Source: Thunnus maccoyii
Taxonomy: Eukaryota > Chordata > Actinopteri > Scombriformes > Scombridae
Reading direction: 5' to 3'
Length of the DNA stretch: 64,000 nucleotides
NCBI RefSeq assembly: GCF_910596095.1
Contig: NC_056544.1
Location: 12,075,155-12,139,154 of the forward strand
The notes under the pieces were generated by a model. That model had not been told where the DNA came from, did no database searches, and saw only the letters and a program-made list of their open reading frames with translations. Both the position numbers and the translations under genes were made by a program. Shown piece after piece: positions 1 to 13,600 of the stretch. Each line of letters begins with the position of its first letter. The stretch's first letter is position 1.

Positions 1-60
1 TCCTCACTCCACATCTATCATCATGGTTATAGAGATGCTCATTGAGTTCTGTCCTCCCAG

Positions 61-3000
61 AGCTCGTCCTGTTATCAACATCAAGAAGGACATCCAGGTC
101 TCACCGAAGGAAATTGATCTCACTAAGAAAAACTGTGGCAACACCGTCTGGTAATTGTCTTTGGTTTTTTGTTGTGTCAAATATGGATAATTTTATTTAT
201 CGGAAAGGCTGATGACAGATCCAATCTGTAAAGGCTGACTTAAGATACTTAATAATGAAGCAGAACCATAATTTATTTGATTTTTGACCATTTGTCATTT
301 GTTGCAAAAATTGTTCAAAACTATATCTGTACTGTTGTCTGATTGTGGATAAACTGCATTGTGTCCCCAGCTTGGAAGTTAAGGCGTGCTTCTCCTACTC
401 TGCCAACCCCAAGAGTTACGCTCCCAAACTGAGTAAGTGGAGCCATCTTTTTCTTTGTTAAACCAAAAAACTTAATCTTTATCATGTTTTGTCTTTTTAG
501 TGTCAGAAAATACAGATATGCTTCATACAGAGATATGTATAATAATAATATGACATAATATAATATAGTAATAATAATGACACACTATAATAAGGAGGTT
601 AGAGCCTTCTAAAGTCTTTCAGTCTTTATCCTCTTTAATGTCCCTGTCTCTGTCCCATCCAGCGGTGGCTTACACCCTTGAGGTGGATGCTGACCACAGG
701 AAGCGTAGTCTTAATCCCAGGGCGACCTTCACCTCGTCCTCCGCCTCGGATCCCACCTACGAGTCCAAAGGGACCATCACCTTGAACGGCAAAGGAAAGG
801 AACAGTGTGTCACACGTCAGCTTTCCATACAGGTAGTTACTCCCTCAGGGAAATTTCTCCCTTCTCTCTTGATCAGAAAAGTTTAATGTCATAAACGAGA
901 AGAAAAATTTGTGTTAAAGTGCATTGTGGTAATCTTACGTGATGATGTCATTCTACAGGAAAATATTCGAGACAAGCTGCGTGGAATCCCCATCGATGTG
1001 TCTGTGGATATCCAGGACGCCAAACGTAAACGCAGACAGAGTTCAACTCCTCAGGTGTCACCTGTCCTCGATGCCAATGAGCCAATGACAACTCGTTCAG
1101 AGGTACGAACGAATGATACTTAATGCATGAACATATTAAAGGATAGATTTTATAGACATACAGTAAAAGTGTTGTTCCCACCGTCTCTATGTAATCTTTT
1201 ATGTCTGTAAATTATTGTAGGTGAATTTCCTGAAGGAAGGTTGTGGCAACGACAATATTTGTCAGAGCAACTTGCAGTTGAGTTATCGCTACGGCCACAG
1301 ATCACCTGATGGTGAAAGCTTCAATCCATTAACATCGTAAGAGGATAAGATTGCTTCTTGCACTGAGCTACACACACACACACACACACTCGTCAGCATT
1401 CAGGTTCATAACTTGTGTCTGTTTAAAGGGGGAAGGATGTGCCGGTGATCTCACTCAGTGACCAGAAGGACATCACCCTGGAGGTGAACGTGACCAATCT
1501 GAATGGTGATGATGCATATGAAGCATCAGTGGTTGCTTCCTTCCCACGTGCCGTCACATACTCTGCATTCCGCAGTCTCTCGCAAGTAAGTTTCTCTCTC
1601 ACTCTCACTCTCACACACACACGTATAAAAGTTTGTGGATCTGATTGGAACTTGTTATTTATTCCAGGAAGTATCTTGCAGCGCCAATAAAAATGGTTCA
1701 ATGGTTGATTGTGACCTTGGAAACCCCTTCAAACGTGACGCAAAGGTGAGAGAAAAAAAACAGTTTGACTCTGTCTACTTCCTCTACATAACAAGTGTTA
1801 TCATTAATATTAGATATTGTGTGTGTTTGTTTGTGTGCATATAGACAACCTTCTACATTATACTGGGTACAGCAGGCATCTCTCTCAACACTACTGAACT
1901 GGAGATTGATCTTCAGCTACAAACGTAAATATATCTTGAAACTTATAGGCATTAGGTGATTGATGTTTAAACGATGGATGGTGGTGATATTTTGAAGCTC
2001 TCAAGTTTGAGGTTTTCTTGCTTGAGTCATACGTATAATGCATACTACAGATACAGCAGATAAGCTCCTTGATCATAAGCACTTACCTTCATTATGTATT
2101 AACATTTATAGTTTCTTAGCAGTATCTCAGTTGACCTGTGTGTAACATCTGATCCGACAGGACCAGTGAACAGCAGAAAATGGCCCCTATCAAAGCAAAG
2201 GCAAAGGTGGCCATTGTGTTGCAGCTGTCTGTATCAGGGTAAGAAACACACACACACACATACATGTGCAAAAAACAAAAAAATTTTCATGCTACTAACT
2301 GTTCATTTCTGTCTTTCCAGACAAGCCCAGCCATCTCAGGTCTACTTTACAGGAGAGGTCAAAGGTGAGAGTGACATGAAGACTGAAAGTGACATTGGCA
2401 GTGCCATTACACACCAGTTCAGAGTGAGTACAGAAAAACTACTCGATCAGAAAACATTCTTTCCATAAGGGCTAGCTCCGAAAATGATGTCTCTGTGCCT
2501 GCTCCTTGAAAATGTTTTAGATAGATAAACAATGCCATATCAAATCTGTCTTGATTCACAGATAATCAACCTGTTAAAGCGCTTGACGGACTTTGGCACC
2601 GCCACCCTCGACATCGAGTGGCCAAAGGAGACATTGGACGGGAAGTGGCTGCTCTACCTGATGAAGATCAGCTCCACAGGTGTGGATCAGGTCGAGTGCA
2701 CTCCTAAAAAAGAGATCAACCATCTCAATGTGGTAAGTGACAAAACAATGATGAAATAATTGATTTATTTTGACAAATAAAGAAAGTGAGGGAAATCTTA
2801 TGGTTTTATGTTTTTTTTTCTTCTCTTTTCAGAAAAGTATCTCCAGGACAAGAAGATCCACGGAAAACACCCAGGGAAATGAGGAGGGCTCTATTTCACG
2901 TTTACTTGACAAGAAGACATCTAAAACTCTGGTAACACCACTCTACCAAATTCTATTGTATTCTATATTATTATATTATTATATTTTAAGTGCATATGCA

Positions 3001-5070
3001 ACATGTGGGGGAATCCAGTAGTGACTTTGTGCTATCGTTTTTGTTGACAGTCATGTGAGGATGGGGCCAAATGTGTGACGATAAGATGCCCCCTGCGGGG
3101 CCTGGAGAGTAATGCAGTCTTCACTTTCAACTCTCGCCTCTGGAACAGCACCTTCATAGAGGTAACAGAGCAGACCGAAGGAAAATGTGTTTTTTTTTCT
3201 CAACTGTTATATCAGTATTAGAGATAGGGTGGCCAACAGTGTGGGATTGGCTGTGAGACTCAGCTTCACTGTGCCGGAAGGGAAAAGAGAAGGAAATTAA
3301 CAAATACTTGTTGACAGGCTGAAATGACAATATACTGTAATTTGATTAAGTTCAATAAAGAGGTTTTAAGTTTGAATCAAGCAGCTTTATAAAAAAAGCA
3401 ACCAACAACTTTGTAGCTTTTGATTATTGCAGGAAATGTATGTGTTTATTTTAGGAGCAGGAGCAGCAATCATCTGATCTTCTCAATTTTTTTTTTCAAA
3501 ACAGGATTTCTCTAAGTTTCATCATGTGGAGGTGATAGTGAAAGCCTCTCTGCACATTGATAGCACAACAAAGAACACGGTGCTGGAAAATGCTGTGACA
3601 AAGGTAATGACACACGAACAGACAGCAGATAAACACTATGTGACAGTAGAAGGGGACATGATTATCAGTGTAGTGCACAAACACCTAAAAATCTGTGTGT
3701 GCTAGATATAAGTAGAGACAATGAATAAGACATTTAAAAGTGCAGTTGATACTCTGATCTGACTGACACTAAATTCACTGAGTGAACAGCCAGTTTACAG
3801 GGTTGTCCTCAAGGACATCGACTGTTTCTGGGATTGAACCTGGCAGCCTCCAGAGGATTGAAGGAGTCAAAAGATGACTTCTCCAACAGCGAACATGCAA
3901 TTGACACTCATTTTGATGCTGATTTAATGCCACTGTATAATTTTCTCCAGGTTAGACTGACTGTGTTCCCAGAGAGGCGTGCAGCCCAGTATGGAGGAGT
4001 GCCATGGTGGATCATCGTGTTGTCCATCCTGCTAGGGCTGCTGTTGCTGGGCCTGCTGGCTTTCCTTCTCTGGAAGGTAGGAATGAAGGACACATAACCA
4101 GGACAGAGCCTGTCCCAGCTGTTAAAAAATGTACCTACATCCTCAAATACTTGTAACTGAAAAGAAAAACAACAACTGCAGGTACACATAAAAGCGATTG
4201 CAAACATTTTCTAACAAATTGCCTCTCCTCAGTGTGGAGTCTTTGGGAAAAAGAATAAAGAGGACCCGTCAGAAAAAGAGAGGCTGACAACAAATGCGTA
4301 AAAAAGAGAGAGGGTAAATTTACCCGGCCTGCCATGAACGAGTGGAAAAATGGCAAAACCTTTTTTCTTTCTCGCTCTCTTTTGCTACAGAGGCACTGCT
4401 TTCTGGTATTAGGCACACAGTGGGCAACTCTCACACTGTGACATGAATGCTATTATTAAAGCTGACTGGTTATTTTTTTGCAAAGACATTTTTCACACAT
4501 GATTTTGTGTGGACCATTACAGTGCATGGCGAGGGGAGGTGATGCCTATTAAGCAATGACTGTCATTTAATGCTGTGAGGAACTACACCATGGGGGCTGT
4601 TCTGCACCTCTTTGTTTGCTCTCTCGTTTCCATTTCTTTTGTTCTATTGCACATGCAGTCACTTGGTCTGAGGGTTTCTTTCTTTCTACATTAAAAAACT
4701 GGTGTTAGAACATGTTTCCTTACTGTATAGAGGAACGCAGATAGCTTTTACATCTTTCAACGCATTCACTGCATCTTGGCTCTTGCCTGTGAAAGAGGAC
4801 GATGACATTCAATGTCTCATCAACCTATTCGCTTTCTCTGAATGCCTCTTAATAGCCCTTTTCTCAAAGAAAATATTGATTTTGTTTTCCCTGTCTCTTT
4901 TGCAGTGTGGCTTTTTTAAGCGTGCCAAATATGAAGAAAAGGTTCCCAGTTACAATGCTGTTCGGATCAAACGGGAGGAGAGAGCTGTAAACCCTGGGAA
5001 TGGTAAATGGGAAAATCTGGAAAAGAAGCCCTGGATGACAACCTGGCATGACAATGAACATTATTCTTAA
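61..5070 (+). CDS. itga6: Integrin alpha-6, 3' part of gene (16 exons plus an alternative exon)
   Basis: Laminin-receptor alpha subunit that pairs with beta1 or beta4 in hemidesmosomes and basal adhesion. The 5' half lies before the window. Exons read as 61-150, 371-432, 663-832, 959-1102, 1221-1336, 1429-1585, 1668-1745, 1845-1924, 2161-2238, 2321-2423, 2562-2732, 2833-2931, 3051-3161, 3505-3603, 3951-4076 and 4906-5070 (B tail); 4233-4301 is the alternative A tail. All phases join without stops. Visible features: thigh/calf beta-sandwich sequence, a KRKRRQSS basic stretch, the calf motif GNPFKR, a furin-type RTRR/S site in exon 2833-2931 that fits light/heavy chain cleavage of alpha-6, a transmembrane helix starting GVPWWIIVL (3951-4076), then the membrane-proximal GFFKR. 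The tail ending in NEHYS and the A/B exon pair point to ITGA6 rather than ITGA3 or ITGA7, though ITGA3 and ITGA7 also have A/B tails. The a/b fish copy cannot be told. Confidence 0.93.
4233..4301 (+). CDS. itga6: itga6 alternative A-type cytoplasmic tail exon
   Basis: Acceptor CTCCTCAG precedes TGTGGAGTC. The exon encodes a 22-residue tail beginning CGVFGKK and ending SEKERLTTNA, then TAA. The ending matches the end of the mammalian alpha-6A tail (KERLTSDA in human, from memory). A donor GTAAAT follows at 4314, so the stop-containing exon probably runs 4233-4313 and is included or skipped exactly as in mammals; skipping joins exon 3951-4076 directly to the B tail at 4906. Compared with the mammalian A tail it is shorter and its membrane-proximal GFFKR is altered to GVFGK. 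Confidence 0.8.
   Translation, partial: CGVFGKKNKEDPSEKERLTTNA
4906..5070 (+). CDS. itga6: itga6 B-type cytoplasmic tail exon
   Basis: Acceptor TTTTGCAG precedes TGTGGCTTTTTT. The exon encodes a 54-residue tail with an intact CGFFKR, a VRIKREER segment and the terminal NEHYS, then TAA. These are the marks of the alpha-6B tail. Reading frame is phase 0 from the transmembrane exon, as for the A tail. Confidence 0.9.
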   Translation, partial: CGFFKRAKYEEKVPSYNAVRIKREERAVNPGNGKWENLEKKPWMTTWHDNEHYS

Positions 5071-5800
5071 CAACCAACGAAATCTGACTCCGCACAGATT
5101 CCTGTCGCTTATTGATGAACTCCCAGTTTCTCTGATTTTTGCTGCCCTGTCTCTGCACAGCGCTCAAAGAAAATCATTTGTTTAAAAACATTTGTAATAC
5201 TAAATACTTGATCGGACATTCTGCTTCAGGGCCTGATTTAATTTTAAAGACTGTATGAATCACTGGAAGGAGAGGTGCAGTGTGGGAGATGGTCCTGCAC
5301 AACTACTGTCTGTCAGATCTTTGGAGCTTGTTTTGTACATGTACTACATTCACAGTGTTGACTGGGGGAGGGAGGGTGGGTATGGGAGGGTTTTTAGGTT
5401 TTTGTACATTTTTTTTTTTTTTTAATGTTTTGAACTGTTTGTATTTATTCTTTTTAAGGAGTACTTCCTGTTACGTGCTCTACAGGCCAAAGAGTCATGC
5501 AATGCTGACACGGGTGACTTAATTTCCACAATTTAAAAGTCAAATTTTCATCATTTCTACAATGCATCTGCCTTCATTTTTAATTTTTTTTAATGTCAGT
5601 CAGTTTGTATCTTTCAAGCTCATGGTGCCTCTGGTTTTACATAATGGAGGAACTGCAACTTATCCACACTTGTCAAGCACTCAGTTTGTAAATACACTAC
5701 AAAGCCTCTGCAGAATTCACCTTTTATTCACTGGCTGTAAAATAGGAAGAGTGAGAGCAAACAAAGAGTTTCTTTAATAAAATTTCTAAATGTTCTCCAT
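5071..5800 (+). other. itga6: itga6 3' untranslated region
   Basis: AT-rich non-coding sequence after the B-tail stop, with T-runs near 5409-5423. It ends just after an AATAAA signal at 5776-5781. I see no other element in it. Confidence 0.7.
5776..5781 (+). terminator. Polyadenylation signal of itga6
   Basis: AATAAA within TCTTTAATAAAATTTC, the best signal downstream of the B-tail stop. A run of T/GT-rich sequence (ATGTGTTCTGTTTG) follows within about 30 bases, as expected downstream of a cleavage site. Confidence 0.7.
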
Positions 5801-5872
5801 GTGTTCTGTTTGCAACATTTTTATGCCAAGTTGAATGAGAGTTAAAGGCAACAGGGGAAAGTTTAAAGCATT

Positions 5873-5878
5873 ATTTAT
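5873..5878 (-). terminator. Probable polyadenylation signal of the neurabin-like gene
   Basis: TTTATT on the + strand reads AATAAA on the - strand, about 420 bases downstream of the neurabin stop codon. It lies only about 95 bases from the itga6 signal, so the two genes end tail to tail. Confidence 0.55.
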
Positions 5879-5879
5879 T

Positions 5880-6299
5880 AATACATAAAAAAAGCATTTA
5901 CAGCAAATACCTGATTGCTTAAATCAGCAAAATCATTCTAAGGATAATTTAAGGTTTATGATTAAAAAAAACATCACTGTAAAACAGTAGTGAATCATCA
6001 CATACTTTAAAACTGAAACATACAGACAAATATATATACATAATTGCTGTGAGAGTGAACTTTGGTGGTGGAGTCAACCTCTGTTCTAGTCTGAAGATCT
6101 TTCTATCAATTAAACCAACCAGCATTTTCAAGATGTGACAAACAGGATGTGTACAGTATATCTAGCTAACTTGAAATCCGTTCAAGTGTGTTTCGTGTGT
6201 GTACGACTGCAAACACACCATCATGCTGGTGGCAACAAGACAAACGACAGAGGTGGGTGTGAAATGTGAAGTAACTCCGACATCACTTCTGTGTTTCTT
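5880..6299 (-). other. 3' untranslated region of the neurabin-like gene
   Basis: Non-coding sequence between the stop codon at 6300-6302 and the likely poly(A) signal. No other element recognised. Confidence 0.55.
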
Positions 6300-9200
6300 C
6301 TATAGGAGTGACTCAGTTCTTACAGTCCTGCCGCTGCGTCCGGCCTCCTTTCCGGATTTCTCTTCCATCACCATCCTCGCTTTCTCCTTTCCTACACTCT
6401 CCTTGTCCAAAAGTGCATTCTTCTCCTTATCCTTTTCCTCCTTCAGTCTCTTCTCTCTCCACCTCTGTTCTTTCTCCTCTCTTTTCTTTATCTCCTTCAG
6501 CTTCTTCTTGAGGGCAGACCGGTCACTTTGACTGCACACCCCCAGAGCCTGACAACAGAGAAGAAAGAGAAACAAGGGAAGATGCATGTAAACAGAGGAT
6601 ACATGGATACTGTAATGGTTCAGGTTAATGACCGTCCATTTTTACATTTTCATTACACTCGATTAAATATAGCCACGGTTGGCAATAAAAGTGGTTTAGA
6701 GAGCAGTGACAAGCTCATTTTTCAACCGTAAAATGTGCTGCTCAAGAATCAGTCACAGTTCTTAAAATAACCAGCTTTCAGGTAACATTGTTTGTTTGTG
6801 TTACATGTTTATGCTAAGAAAGTTCAGCCAATAAATTGTTAATAGATTTTTTGATACAATCAAATATCAATATTGGTATTGGCCTCAAAAATCCAGTACC
6901 AATATGGCTCTATTTACCAATAGACACTATCATATGAACTGTTTAATATTAGGACTACTAATCATTAGAAATAGCAAAACCTACAAGAAAACAAAAGGGG
7001 TTTATCCCAGTGTTTTAAACAGATAATTAGTAAAGGTCTTGAAGTTATGGATATTTGATGGCAACAAAAAAAACATTAAAAATGCTTATTACCAAACAAC
7101 TTTCCCGTACTGTCAATTCAATGTGAAAAATTAATCAAAAGTATCATTGCATCTTTTTTTTGTTGAGATTCTCACTTTTTTTTTTTTTTTTAAACATCTT
7201 GTTTCCCTCACCAACATCTTTAACTGCTCACCTTGAGTTTCTCACTGTCCATGTTGAGCAGCTGCGTCCCATCCACACCTCTGGCAGCAAACTCAGCCGT
7301 GTATTGATCCATGTTCATGGCGATCAGCCACAGACACACCTGCTGGTTGTTCCACTCCAAGGCGGGTCGACTTTGCCATTGGTTGTTGTTATTAGTGGGA
7401 ACTGGGTCATCATCCAAGGTCTAACAGGACACCAGAGACAGTAGTAGGGTGGAGAGAAAAGTAGGAAAGAAATGGTAAGAAACTGTAATTAAAGAAGAAA
7501 GTAGGCTTGGGAAAAAATTATTGGACAAAGAGTGCACCATGGGAAAAAAAGGCAGAAGAAAGGAAAGAAAAGGAAGGGAAGGACAGACTCACCTCAGTGG
7601 AGGAAAAGGTGAAATTGTGAGAGTGTCCAGAGAGGGAGTGATCAGAGACATGACCCACCATGCTGGAGCTGCCCACTGGAGAGCCAATACTCTGGAACCA
7701 ACAGAAATAAACCTTGCTGCCTATGTACTTCACATCTGTTGCATGCTCAACCATGCATGTGTGTTACTTTTAAAAAGGATTTCTGTTTGTATGAGATATC
7801 TAGAGCAGAATACTAGATCAGGAGAAGACAGAGGAGGAGGATGGTGTGCAGCAAAGGCTAAAAGCCTGATTTATATCCGTGTTACTCCATTTACATGCAA
7901 GCCTGCTTAGTCACCATGCAGCCATGTGTGCATATGATCACTGTACGTGAACTTTTCTTACCTGATCTCTTCTACCTGTGGTGGTCAGGTATGGCAAACT
8001 GCTGCTGGACACGGACCGAAGCCTCTCTCTGCCTCTCTCCCCTTCCTCTTCTTTGTCCCTCCCTCGCTCTCCAAACCAGGGAAAGGGCAAGCAAGAAGGC
8101 ATGGAGGTGACTGAACCTGACGGAGAAACTCCTGCAGGCTCATCCACCAGGTCACCACAAGATCCCCTTGGAAATGATGAGATTGAATATTATGAGGCGT
8201 GGCATTGTGCAAGTGAAACAGCCAGCTAACAACTCAGGTAATTGATGAAGTTTATTGATATAGCACTAATCAGAAATGATAAATCGCTCTACAAACGTCA
8301 AGCATGAAATAATAAATCAATAAGAAAAATAAAGTGAAAAAAGAAAACATTACAAGACAGAAAAGTGGGGGGAGAAGGACTTACCACAACACATATATAC
8401 ATATTCATGCATATACACACATATTAGCTGTTAGACATGTAATTAAAAGACAGACAGCCTTTCAATAAAAGTGATTTTTTAAGTCTGGGTTCATCAGGAA
8501 AATAAGCAACTAACAAATTCAGTGTTAATTGCTTATTCATGCTCACAAGATCAGTGAGAGAAACACATTAAGCTTTGTTTTTGTGTATGTGTTACTTAAT
8601 CACACCTGTTGTTCATGGACCTTCTGCTATGTTTCTCACTTCTCCTTTTGCTGAGAGACTTGCGAAGACCACTGGAAGAAAAACAGAGATTATAGTCATG
8701 AAACACATCAGGATAAAAATGTGCCACCAGCAAAATTGTTGGGCCATTCCCCACTACACCAGCCACTTAGCTAAGAAACCAACAATGAATCAAAATTTAG
8801 AGTTATGGCTCATAAGGAACAAGGCTGTGACAAATATTTTAATATCCATATCTAAGGCAAAAGGAAGAGCCAGAGACTCTGCACCTGAAGTCAGGAAATT
8901 TCCTTTTGGATTTTCTGGATGCAGAGGACTTGCATGGCGAAGGAGTGACAGTGTCAGTGATGTAGTTCGGAGGTGTAAAGACGGAGGCGGTGGGAGGATG
9001 AGGATTGAGGGCTGAGAAAGAGGAGGTACTAGAGTGGTCACTTTTGCTGCTCCTATGCAACATCCCTAACACTGTGGAAGCAGACAATGTTTGGCTCCCC
9101 TGTAGTTTCTGGACTTCATCTTCCTGTAGCAACAGAAGACATGTGTGTGTAAGTTTACACAGTCAAAGACAGCTCAAACTGACAATTGTGAGTCAAAGTG

Positions 9201-10579
9201 AAATCTCTTTCACTGACCTGTCTTCTAAAGCTCTCTCTGAGTTTGTCTCGTGAGGGCGGGTGTCGCTTGGATTTCTGGGCCAGCTGAGCTCTTGCTATGT
9301 GAGCGCTAGAGTCTAGACGTCCTGTATCAGGAACTGGAATATACCAGTCTGGACCTTAGAAACAAGCAAACACACATGCAATTCATTTTGCTCAGTCAAA
9401 AAGGATAATTTTTGCTCAAGAAGTTTGAGAAAAAAGTTACATTTTCTCACTTAAATGTCATTTAAAAAACAAAAAGCTCTGGATCCATAAAATTCAGTCA
9501 TTTGATGTAAAACATACACTTTTCACTAGCCTGCAGCAACACATAGTCAAAGAAACACACAGTCACATAAAACAGGATCCTTTACAGTAACGCAGCTGCT
9601 TACCTGTGACTGAAGCATCCACAGAGTGGTTCTTTCTTTCAGGTTCTGGCTCGTTTCTCTCTAGCCGTGCTAGCTGTCATGAACATTGGGAAACAGTGAC
9701 TACAAAGAAATGGCAGGTTCACTGAAGTAAATCCAAGCAGGATTGACAGAAGTGATGTCTCACCTGGATTTGCAGTCTTTCAACAGTCTCTCTGTGCTGC
9801 TTATCTCTCTCCTCCATTTCTCTCCTCAGATCTGCTTCTCTGTTCTCCCTCTCCTCCTCTCTGAAGAAACAGAGCACATTATTTGAAACGTTTAATTCCA
9901 AATCTTTAGGGTAAAAGAGGTGCATTTGCACAGTCACACAGTTTTAAGTCCTTTGCCTGCTTTTAAAATAGACTCTCAGTAATTTATGAATAATATTCTA
10001 CTCTGTTAACCGAGTTACCTGGATTTTTGAGATGGAATCAATAAATACCTGCTCTGGTATTCTCTGACCAGTCTCTTGGCCTTGCTGTATTTGATTTCCA
10101 GGCTTTCTGATTGGCTCTGAGCATCCGCCAGTCGCTGGCTCACAACCCTGCACAGTGTTTGGGCCTCCTGCCAATACCTGATTAATAGAGGGAGGATCAT
10201 TAACACCGTCTTCACCATCATTATCATCTTCACAGTAATTGTCAAAATTATTATCCTTTTGCAGGCGTTAGACTCCCACCTAGTCCTTAAGCAAAACCTG
10301 TATCTACATGGCACATTGTAATTCTATGATATACGCCACTGAAAAATGGTAAATACAGACAGTGCATGTAGAGTTTATAGTATCGTACTTCTCAAGTTTG
10401 TCAGCTTTCTCCTCTCCGTCCTCCACTCTTTGCTCCAGCTCCAGCTTCAGGCTATCCCAACATGCCTGCTGTTCCTCCCATGCCTTTAACTGGGAGACAT
10501 AGAGCAAAATATAATGTGTCTTGTGTGTATGCATGTCTGCAACATATGATATGTCATAGGCACAGGGGGGAATAAAGGG

Positions 10580-10616
<37 letters not shown>

Positions 10617-13600
10617 CTTCATGTTGTTACGTCATAGATGTCAAAAACTATTCTTAGAGTTGGAGTGTAAAAACTATTCTGAGCATTGCCTTAAATTTTC
10701 TTACTTCAAGAGTTTTAATACAACAAACAGAGTATTCACAGATCTAACACAGTTGGATAGAACAAAGCCAGATTTTCTACTGAAAGGCTTTCGCCAACCC
10801 AGTTATGTCACAGCGGTGATTACTTCAAGGCAAACGCAGAGAGCAGGGCTGACGTGGAGAAGTGTTGGAACAAGGCCTGTGTCCTAATAACTCCACACAG
10901 AGTCATCTCATACACAGTTAAATGGGTCAGACTGTTCCAAATGTGGATGCAAAGGTAGTGTGTAAAATTGAGCATTAGAGTTATTGGTTTGTGTGTATGT
11001 GAGAGTGAGATCTCAATCTCAGCTAAGTGACCTACCTTTTCTCTAGCACATTGAAGCTGTTCTACTCTGCTTCGTAGTTTTGACTGGAGCTGTAAAGACA
11101 GAAAGAAAAGGAAAAGCAAACATACAGTAGAGATTTTTTCTGATGCAGTGCCCCATTTAATTTAATACTGGCCTGATATCTGATAGTAGTTTTGGTGTGT
11201 ACTGTATGTAAAGTACCTGCTGGTATCTGAGGCAGAGCTGGTAGTTGTCCAGACTGGAAAGTGTAGACACATCCTCCTCTTCATCTTCTTCCTCTTCTTC
11301 AGCCACTGAGCCCCTCTCTGACAGGCTACAGTCAGTGTCTTCATCTCCACTCATCCTTCCTCTCTGTCATATTCAGAACACACAAAAGTAGTGTAGTGTA
11401 ATGAAACTGTATGGAGTTCTTAGCAGGACTGAACCTCTGCTCCTGTTTTAGAAAACACACCTTTCTAGATGTTTTATCCATTTCCAGGCTTTCATTGATT
11501 AGCCGTGCCACCTCACTCTCCACTCCCTCCTTCTCTCGACCAATTAAAAACCTGCAGCAGAGGAAAGAAATCACTCAAAGCTGTGAGCAATCGTCACATC
11601 TCATAACACATTTGCACAGATTTGATTGTTGCAATATTTTATCATGGCATACTAATGCAATTGCAAGAATGGACTGTTTTGAAAACTCCCCACATATACG
11701 CCGATACTCAAAAATTCAGAGGTGTAGCTGGAAAGGATCACATTCACAAGATTTGTCGGAACACCTATTCCCAACACAGAAAAAGTTCATGTGGATGTCA
11801 TGGGTGTGAATGTTGTCATTTCTTGCAATGCAATAACTATCTGAAAGCTGGCAGACACTGTAAACATTATGTTATGTTTTGGAAAATGGTCGGCAGTAAT
11901 GTAAAATATACATGATGTGTAGGCAAAAACATGCAAATCCACAGTTTTGGTCCTTTTAAAAACAACATCTGGGGAAGAAAAATTATATTTATCTCTCTTC
12001 TTAATCCATCTTTAAATAACTACAACAAGCTTTTATAAGTCTGCCTTTAACAAAACGCATTTTGACAGATTTTTAAAAACTGAAATACCAAATACCAGGC
12101 AAAAAATGCACTTTAACACTTTACCACCTGTGGGAAAAACTATATACACCTCCATCTCGGTAGCAATATATATGAATAGTGGGAAAGACAGAACAGTACA
12201 AAAGACAGAGTGGTGTCCTCGTAGTGTTTCAGGAAAAACACAAACTATTTGCACCCAAACAGAACTGAAACATGATAACTTACTTGACAAGGCCTGATGT
12301 ATTCTTGAGGACTGTGGCTGCAAACAGCTGGGACACTCCAACCAAACTCACCCCATCCACCTCCACGATCTGGTCATTCACCTGAATCCTAACACACAAA
12401 GACAGAACAGAACCTGATGTCCTTGAAACCACACTGAATCCCCATTAAATACAAGTCTGTGTCAAACTAGTGTACCTTCCATCCTTCTCTGTTGCTCCTC
12501 CTTCAGTGATTGTCTTGACAAAGATTCCCAGTTTTTCCAGGCCCTGGTCAGCCCCTACACCCATTCCTATGATACTGATGCCCAGACCCTCGTCCTCTAG
12601 AAGGAAGAGACGTTCGGAATTCATCTTCACATTAACAACAATATTCAGGCAAAAGCCAAGTTGAACCATAAAGGAACAAAAAGTATGCAATTAAAAGAGG
12701 GAAACACATCTCAGGAGAAATTTAATACAAGTGGAAGGGGAGAACATGATGATAATGCTGTTTTTTTAAAATATTATGTGTCAGGCTTGTATTAGATTTT
12801 GACATTGAATTGTCTGGTTTGGATTTTAAGGCTCTGTCTTTACAACAATACACAGACACAGTATCTGTATTTTTATGAAATATCTTGACTTCTATCTTGC
12901 TGGATCCAAGTTTTAATTTAGTATTTATTGTATTTTGTATTTGTATTAACTGCATTAATGTTTTGTGTCAATCTGACCAGGGACTACAGATGGAAATGAG
13001 CGAGTAGCTAAATCTAGTACGATACAGCTCTTCTCCTTGTGTGAGAAGAATGTTTTCTTTGTACATGTTCCCTGACAAATAAATGTTATAAACAATACTA
13101 AATGGATGCAGTGACATAACTGACCCAATAGATTTCCTATGAATAAAAAATTCAGGAGTATGCCACTAGATATCACCAGTCACAATTTCTTTTCTTTTTG
13201 GCTTTAGGCATTTGAATCTGACATGCAAATAGATACCAAACACACATAAGAAGCAGAAAAAGCCAGACTGATGGAGATTCATACCCTTTTCTATCTCCAC
13301 TGGAAAAACGTGCATCCTGTCCACTCTCTTCTCCAGCTCATACTCAGCGGAGGCGGACATTGGGTCAATATCTTCATTGTGTCTGTCGTACTCTGCATTA
13401 GAATAGGTGCTGAACACCTGACAGACAGCAGTTAACATACATTTAAAACAGCCTCAGCTTACGTCAACACTCTCACTACTGTTTTATGCATTGATAGCTT
13501 GTACATGTGTTCATCATAGTGCAAAGAGAACCATCTGCAGCTACTGACACAACAAGATACTGTTTATCTTGTCAGATCTGTCAGTGAGAGTGTGTGAGAG

